DNA of 64,000 nt from Sophora flavescens. Lineage: Eukaryota; Streptophyta; Magnoliopsida; Fabales; Fabaceae. Below, piece by piece: positions 60,003 through 64,000 of the stretch. The stretch covers positions 236,126,586 to 236,190,585 of the forward strand of contig CM061064.1 of assembly GCA_030762895.1 (NCBI GenBank). The letters are read 5' to 3'. Numbering within the stretch: the first letter of the stretch is position 1; each line of letters begins with the position of its first letter. The notes under the pieces were generated by a model, which was given only the letters and a program-made list of their open reading frames with translations, was not told where the DNA came from and searched no databases. The position numbers were made by a program, and so were the translations under genes.

Positions 60003-60178
60003 TGTAACACCCCGATTTTTCACTGCATTCTAATATCGTAAATTTATATAAATAGGTTTATATATTTATCTGAGACTTAGAAAATTATTTTAACTAAACT
60101 GAAACCTTATTTACACTCTACTTTACCGTAGAGAGTTACGGTAAAAATTTAGGTTGAAAATTCAGGCAAAACGTGAAT
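60003..60178 (+). mobile_element. LTR G, 5' fragment
   Basis: Starts TGTAACACCCCGATTTTTCA inside LTR F and follows the LTR pattern (CTGAGACTTAGAAAATTATT, GAGAGTTACGGTAAAAATTT) to about 60178. There it breaks off in the conserved module (TTCAGGCAAAAC) and passes into unrelated sequence. Confidence 0.65.
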
Positions 60179-61610
60179 TGTGCTACACCAATATGTGAAG
60201 GATCAATACAAATATAAGCATGTGTAATGGTGGCAAGTCTTTTACCTTTGCTGAATTTTTTTTCAGATTTTGCACTTTTGTCCCAAAACTTTGTATATTT
60301 ACGGTTTTGGCACACCTTTTCTTTTTACACCAGTTTTTTTTTTAAAATTGCAACCACTTGACTTTTCCTAATTACAACTCCACTACAATTACAAAGAAAA
60401 TTTTGAATTACAAAAAGAATCCTTCGAGCATGAATAAACTTGAACAATATTGGTGTAAGACTTGGAAATAAGAACAACTCAAGTAGTGTAAAGTAATTTC
60501 CAAGTGAATGAGCATAAATCAAGTAATTAGAAACCTAGATCTTTCATTCAAGTGGATGATAAACACATCATTTCCACAACTTGAATTTCATGAAGATCTA
60601 TTAGGTTCTAAAAATTTGAAATCATTGAAGCACTTTTGACTAAAATTTGAATTAATCTTACTATTATGAATTGAAATTTGAATTTGAATTTTCAATTTGT
60701 TCAAATTCACAAAGTAAGGCAAATAGATCTATGCTTGAATTTTCAAGAAGCAACCAAAATCACATGTGATGGAAGAACAGAAGTAATATATGGCGCCTAA
60801 AGTGTGAAGTGAAAATATGGAGGGAAAAAAAATTTCACCAAATATTCAAGCAAGATCAATTCAAATACATTTCAAATTCTAGATCCATGACCACAATTGG
60901 ATTCAAATTAATTTTCATCATCCAATTCATGTGGTAAATGGCGCCACTACTAATGAATTTTTCATTATGAATTTGGCTCCAACTCAAAGATCATCATAGA
61001 ATTTGAAAAAAAAATTGATCAAAAATTCAAAACAATTGAAGATCAAAGATCTAGCTCTAGATACCACTTGATGTGATCAAGGATTGATCACTAGATATTT
61101 GAGGATCTTTCTTTGATTTCAAGTGCTAAGAATTCAAGATCAAACACAAACTAGAACAATAGAATGAAGCTTGATTCTCAAGTGAGAATCAAGAGAAACA
61201 AAAAGGAGTAGAAGAGCACAATTATATATGAATTGAAATGATAAGAACAAGAATTAAAGTTCAGAATTTAAATTGCAAGAATTAAAGAACAAACAAGGTA
61301 GAAAATGGAATAGGAAGAAGAGGAAGGGGAAGGCACCACAAATGCATTCTTCTTGGAGAAGAAGATTGAATGTGATAAGCCAAGGGAAGATTCACCACTT
61401 GAATAAGGATATTCAAGATAAGAATCAAAGGCTCAATTCATGAACCAAGAAGAGGAGAACTCTCAACTCTTTATAGCAATCTCAAGTGTGATAAAACTCA
61501 AATATATTCAAACTTGTAAAATGAATTACATGAAGCCTATTTATAGGCTCATCCTACTTGAGGTGCAAGCTAGACTAACTTGAAGTGCAAGTTATTCTAA
61601 CTTGAGGAGC
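60179..61610 (-). mobile_element. Fragment of a minus-strand retroelement with Copia-like primer site
   Basis: On the minus strand TGGTATCTAGAGCTAG (plus 61051-61066) resembles the tRNA-Met primer site seen in several plant Copia elements. It follows an LTR-like end ...CACATCA (plus TGATGTG at 61069). Plus 61069-61610 would be the LTR and 60179-61050 the leader region. No gag or pol is visible in the leader, and the outer LTR end is not seen before the CACTA element begins. AT-rich; the identification rests on the primer site. Confidence 0.4.
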
Positions 61611-61633
61611 CTCTAGTGTAAAATATGCTTTTT

Positions 61634-62013
61634 ACATCGGAGTTTCCACATCGGTTTCTGTAAAACCGATGTGTAAAAGGAGGTGGTGACATTTTTGAAA
61701 TTAAAATCAAAGTATTCCACATCGGTTTAGAATTTAACCGATGTGTAAATACTTTCCACATCGGTTATTTTTAATCGATGTTTAAAAGTAAAACAAAAAA
61801 TTTTTAAAGTTAGAATTTTTACCTTTTAACATCGGTTTTTCTAGAACCGATGTGTAAAGTAGTGATTAACCACATCGGTTTACAGATAACCGATGTATAA
61901 AATTATAAAAAAAAAATAGAATTTAAAATTTTATCTTTCCACATCGGTTCAAGTATAACCGATGTGAAATATAACCATACCACGTCGGTTTTATAATAAC
62001 CGATGTGTAATAT
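61634..62013. repeat. Subterminal repeats of the CACTA element
   Basis: Seven inverted pairs of CACATCGGTT ... AACCGATGTG with 5-10 nt between arms, plus a leading half-site. Subterminal motif arrays are the usual binding sites for the element's DNA-binding protein (TNPA type) in CACTA transposons. Confidence 0.85.
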
Positions 62014-62221
62014 AACCCTTCTTTATGTTTCTATTTTCATTCCCTCCAATATCACGCGCCCTTTTGCAAGATTAGTCATTTCTTCCTACATCTCAGACCT
62101 TCACACTCACTCACTCTCTGACTGACTCACTCACTCTCTCACTCACTCACTCACTCTCAGTTCTCTCGGTTCTCATTTCAACCTTCACACTCACTCACTC
62201 TCTCACAACTCCACTACAAAC

Positions 62222-62579
62222 CTTCAAGATCTTCATTCTTCCACAAAAAAAAAGGTCCGTTTTCCCTATTATAAACAGTCTCATTTGCAAGATTAGTCAT
62301 TTATTCGTTTCTTGTTTAGAAAAGTTATGAACTTTGACTCCAAATGGTTGGATAAGTAAATAGGGGATGCCTGAGAATGGCACATGAAACCACTCCTCAT
62401 TTTCCTTGTTACTGGTTTTCAGGCTCATCACAGGTGCACAAAGAAATCTTCAAGATCTTCATTCTTCCACAAAAAAAGGTGTGTTTTCCCTGTTATAAGC
62501 AGTCCCATTTGCAAGATTAGTCATTTCTTCATTTCTTGTTTAGAAAAGTTATGAACTTTGACTCCAAATGGTTGGATAA
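62222..62579 (+). repeat. Direct duplication of about 133 bp in the CACTA leader
   Basis: Copy 1 at 62222-62355 and copy 2 at 62448-62579 share CTTCAAGATCTTCATTCTTC, the A-run, TTTGCAAGATTAGTCATTT and GACTCCAAATGGTTGGATAA. Upstream (62090-62210) is a CT-rich CACTCACTCACTCTCT tract, 5' UTR-like. No coding frame. Confidence 0.8.
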
Positions 62580-62692
62580 TATACTTGAATATGTTGTTCT
62601 GTGTGTGAAGTGTTATAAAGTGTGAATCTGTGTCTAATCTACCATAGTGGAAATGGCTCCAAGACTGGATTTTTCCAATGGTGGTATCACGC

Positions 62693-63074
62693 GTCACGGT
62701 CGTGCTGCCTGTCACGGATAGGCCGTGACGTATTCTGCCTTGGAGGTTGCTTCACTGGTTGTTCTGTCACGGCCGTGATCAGTTCTGCATGTGAGGGTCT
62801 GGTTCAGTTGGCATGTCACGGCTGTGATGGCCATCACGGCCAAGCCGTGACTGGTTCTGCCTTGGAGGTTGCTTCACTGGTTGGTCTGTCATGGCCGTGA
62901 CCACCATCACGGCTAGGCCGTGATCAGTTCTACCTGTGAGGGTCTGGTTCAGCTGACATGTCACGGTCGTGATGGGCATCACGGGCTGGCCGTGACCAGT
63001 TCTGACTTTTCCATTCTTTCTTTTAAGCTCTACTCAATCACGGCCGTGATGGCTGTCACGGCTAGGCCGTGATG
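62693..63074. repeat. Palindromic CACGGCCGTGA array in the CACTA leader
   Basis: At least ten CACGG/CCGTG words, including a full ATCACGGCTAGGCCGTGAT at about 62906. They are embedded in a roughly 122-bp higher-order repeat beginning TTCTGCCTTGGAGGTTGC (62733 and 62855) with an alternating GTGAGGGTCTGGTTCAG segment. It lies upstream of the transposase start, probably in a 5' UTR or intron. Confidence 0.85.
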
Positions 63075-63569
63075 GGCTCTGTTTGGATCATTTTCTTCAC
63101 TTTTCAAGCCCCATCTTCATGCAAGCTACATAATTAGTAAAGCCTTAGTTTCTCGTTTGAGATGCAATACTAATGAGCACACGTGTACGTGCTTAATGTA
63201 CCGCTCATTGTGTTGGATCTTGAATTGTCCAAAGTTGGACAGTTTGGGAAAAACTTTTTCTTAATTCAGTTAAAATAGTTATTCATTGATTCTAATGTTA
63301 TATACTTGATGAAAGTTCGGATTGATACAATTCCTTTCGTTCTCCGAGTGCATACTTTATCATGGTGGATGTCATCGCGTTCAAGTCGTGTACATCGGAG
63401 ACCAAAGGGAAATGCTGCCGAAATTTTGTCGAGTATGAGCATGAGAGTTAAGGACTAACTGTTAACCGAATGTTGAAAAAGTTTCTTCTCGAATAGGATA
63501 GGGCCATACCCTGTCATAAGAAGTGGTTGATGAATATGTTGGACTAAGTATGAAGTTATTGGTTTAGTC

Positions 63570-64000
63570 ATGGATCGCGGTTGGATGAATGCTAGACGGA
63601 CAAGTGATGAGTATGAGAATGGATTGGAAGATTTTCTACAGTTTGCAAAAACAAATGCTCCTGATAGTGGTAACGGAAGGTTTTATTGTCCTTGTGTTAA
63701 CTGTTTGAATGAGAGACGACTAGAAGTTGAGGAGATACGTGATCATCTTATTTGTGAGGGGATTTGCAAGAGTTATACAACATGGATATGTCATGGTGAA
63801 TCGTTAGACAGGTCGAGGGTGTCGGATAGAGAGGAAGTTGATGAAGTGGAAATGGATGATGGACTAGAGGACATGATCCGTGATGTTGGGCAAGAGTCTT
63901 TTCGGCGCGCACATGTGTATGATACTTTGTGCAGTGATGCGGAAGTGGCTTTGTATCCGGGGTGCACTAATTTCACACGGTTGTCAGTGGTGTTAAGATT
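63570..64000 (+). CDS. TNP2-like CACTA transposase, N-terminal part (open at window end)
   Basis: A transposase of this class binds and cuts the element ends. From the ATG at 63570 (MDRGWMNARRTSDEYENGLE) the frame stays open for 143 codons to the window end. Residues about 1-75 match the transposase-associated domain common in plant TNP2 proteins: MDR.WM start, FLQFAKTN, a Cys cluster CPCVNCLNERR and DHLICEGICKSYTTWICHGE, probably a zinc-binding fold. An acidic linker follows (EEVDEVEMDDGLEDMI). Then YPGCTNFTRLSVVLRF resembles the YPGC.KFT.LS border before the catalytic domain. No stops or shifts are seen in this part, unlike every other pol or transposase in the window. The catalytic domain and any second gene lie beyond the edge. 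Confidence 0.85.
   Translation, partial: MDRGWMNARRTSDEYENGLEDFLQFAKTNAPDSGNGRFYCPCVNCLNERRLEVEEIRDHLICEGICKSYTTWICHGESLDRSRVSDREEVDEVEMDDGLEDMIRDVGQESFRRAHVYDTLCSDAEVALYPGCTNFTRLSVVLR

Larger units (their letters stand above)
61611..64000 (+). mobile_element. CACTA (En/Spm) transposon, 5' part, runs off the window
   Basis: A probable terminal sequence CTCTAGTGTAAAATATGC (CACTA with one change) stands at 61611. A dense block of subterminal inverted motifs follows, then a leader region, and at 63570 a reading frame with the N terminus of a TNP2-type transposase. The exact end is uncertain because the terminal motif is imperfect and the 3' end lies outside the window. Confidence 0.75.

Noticed and set aside
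1..64000. tRNA or rRNA genes
   Set aside because: None recognised by eye; the tRNA-like matches are primer-binding sites.

Overview
The window is plant nuclear DNA made almost entirely of transposable elements. It is AT-rich, and no intact single-copy host gene was found. The element types (Tekay-like chromoviruses with tRNA-iMet primer sites, an Athila/Tat-type gag-protease element with a tRNA-Asp primer site, a plant L1 LINE with an added RNase H, a Helitron and a CACTA transposon) point to a dicot. The gag sequences and the Helitron ends suggest a legume, but that is only an impression.

Layout. A Helitron-like 5' end lies at position 1 and a second at 268. A matching Helitron 3' end (hairpin plus CTAG) is at 46570. 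Between 268 and 46570 about 3.7 kb looks like Helitron body with exon-like pieces (about 1.1-2.45 kb and 45.05-46.57 kb). The rest is a nest of retroelements: truncated LTRs (2475-3724, 4190-7613), a full Tekay-type Ty3/gypsy element A (8546-26943) whose 3' LTR is split by a degenerate LINE (18931-25010), and the remains of a second gypsy element B (26944-44772). B's LTR is interrupted by a complete non-autonomous gag-protease element (31893-39756, minus strand, TSD ATAGC) and by a truncated minus-strand gypsy element D (40496-44398). The 3' end of LTR E (44773-45053) closes the nest.

Right of the Helitron, a second Tekay-type element C (46786-59114, TSD ACCTA) sits inside the 5' part of LTR F. 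C's own 3' LTR holds a minus-strand solo LTR (55914-58744, TSD CAGAG/CAAAG) of the same family as D. A truncated LTR G (60003) and a minus-strand fragment with a Copia-like primer site (about 60180-61610) follow. A CACTA (En/Spm) transposon starts near 61611 and runs off the window. Its transposase reading frame opens at 63570 and has no stop in the part visible.

Most interesting points: (1) the gag-protease element appears to be a Tat/Athila element that lost RT, RNase H and integrase by one in-frame deletion, leaving an RT stub joined to an integrase tail; (2) GC-rich palindromic words, above all ATCACGGCTAGGCCGTGAT and its relatives, recur in unrelated elements (two LTR families and the leader of the DNA transposon), and the two LTRs of one element differ by gains or losses at these words; (3) a roughly 90-bp LTR module with a small inverted repeat is conserved among LTRs that are otherwise diverged.
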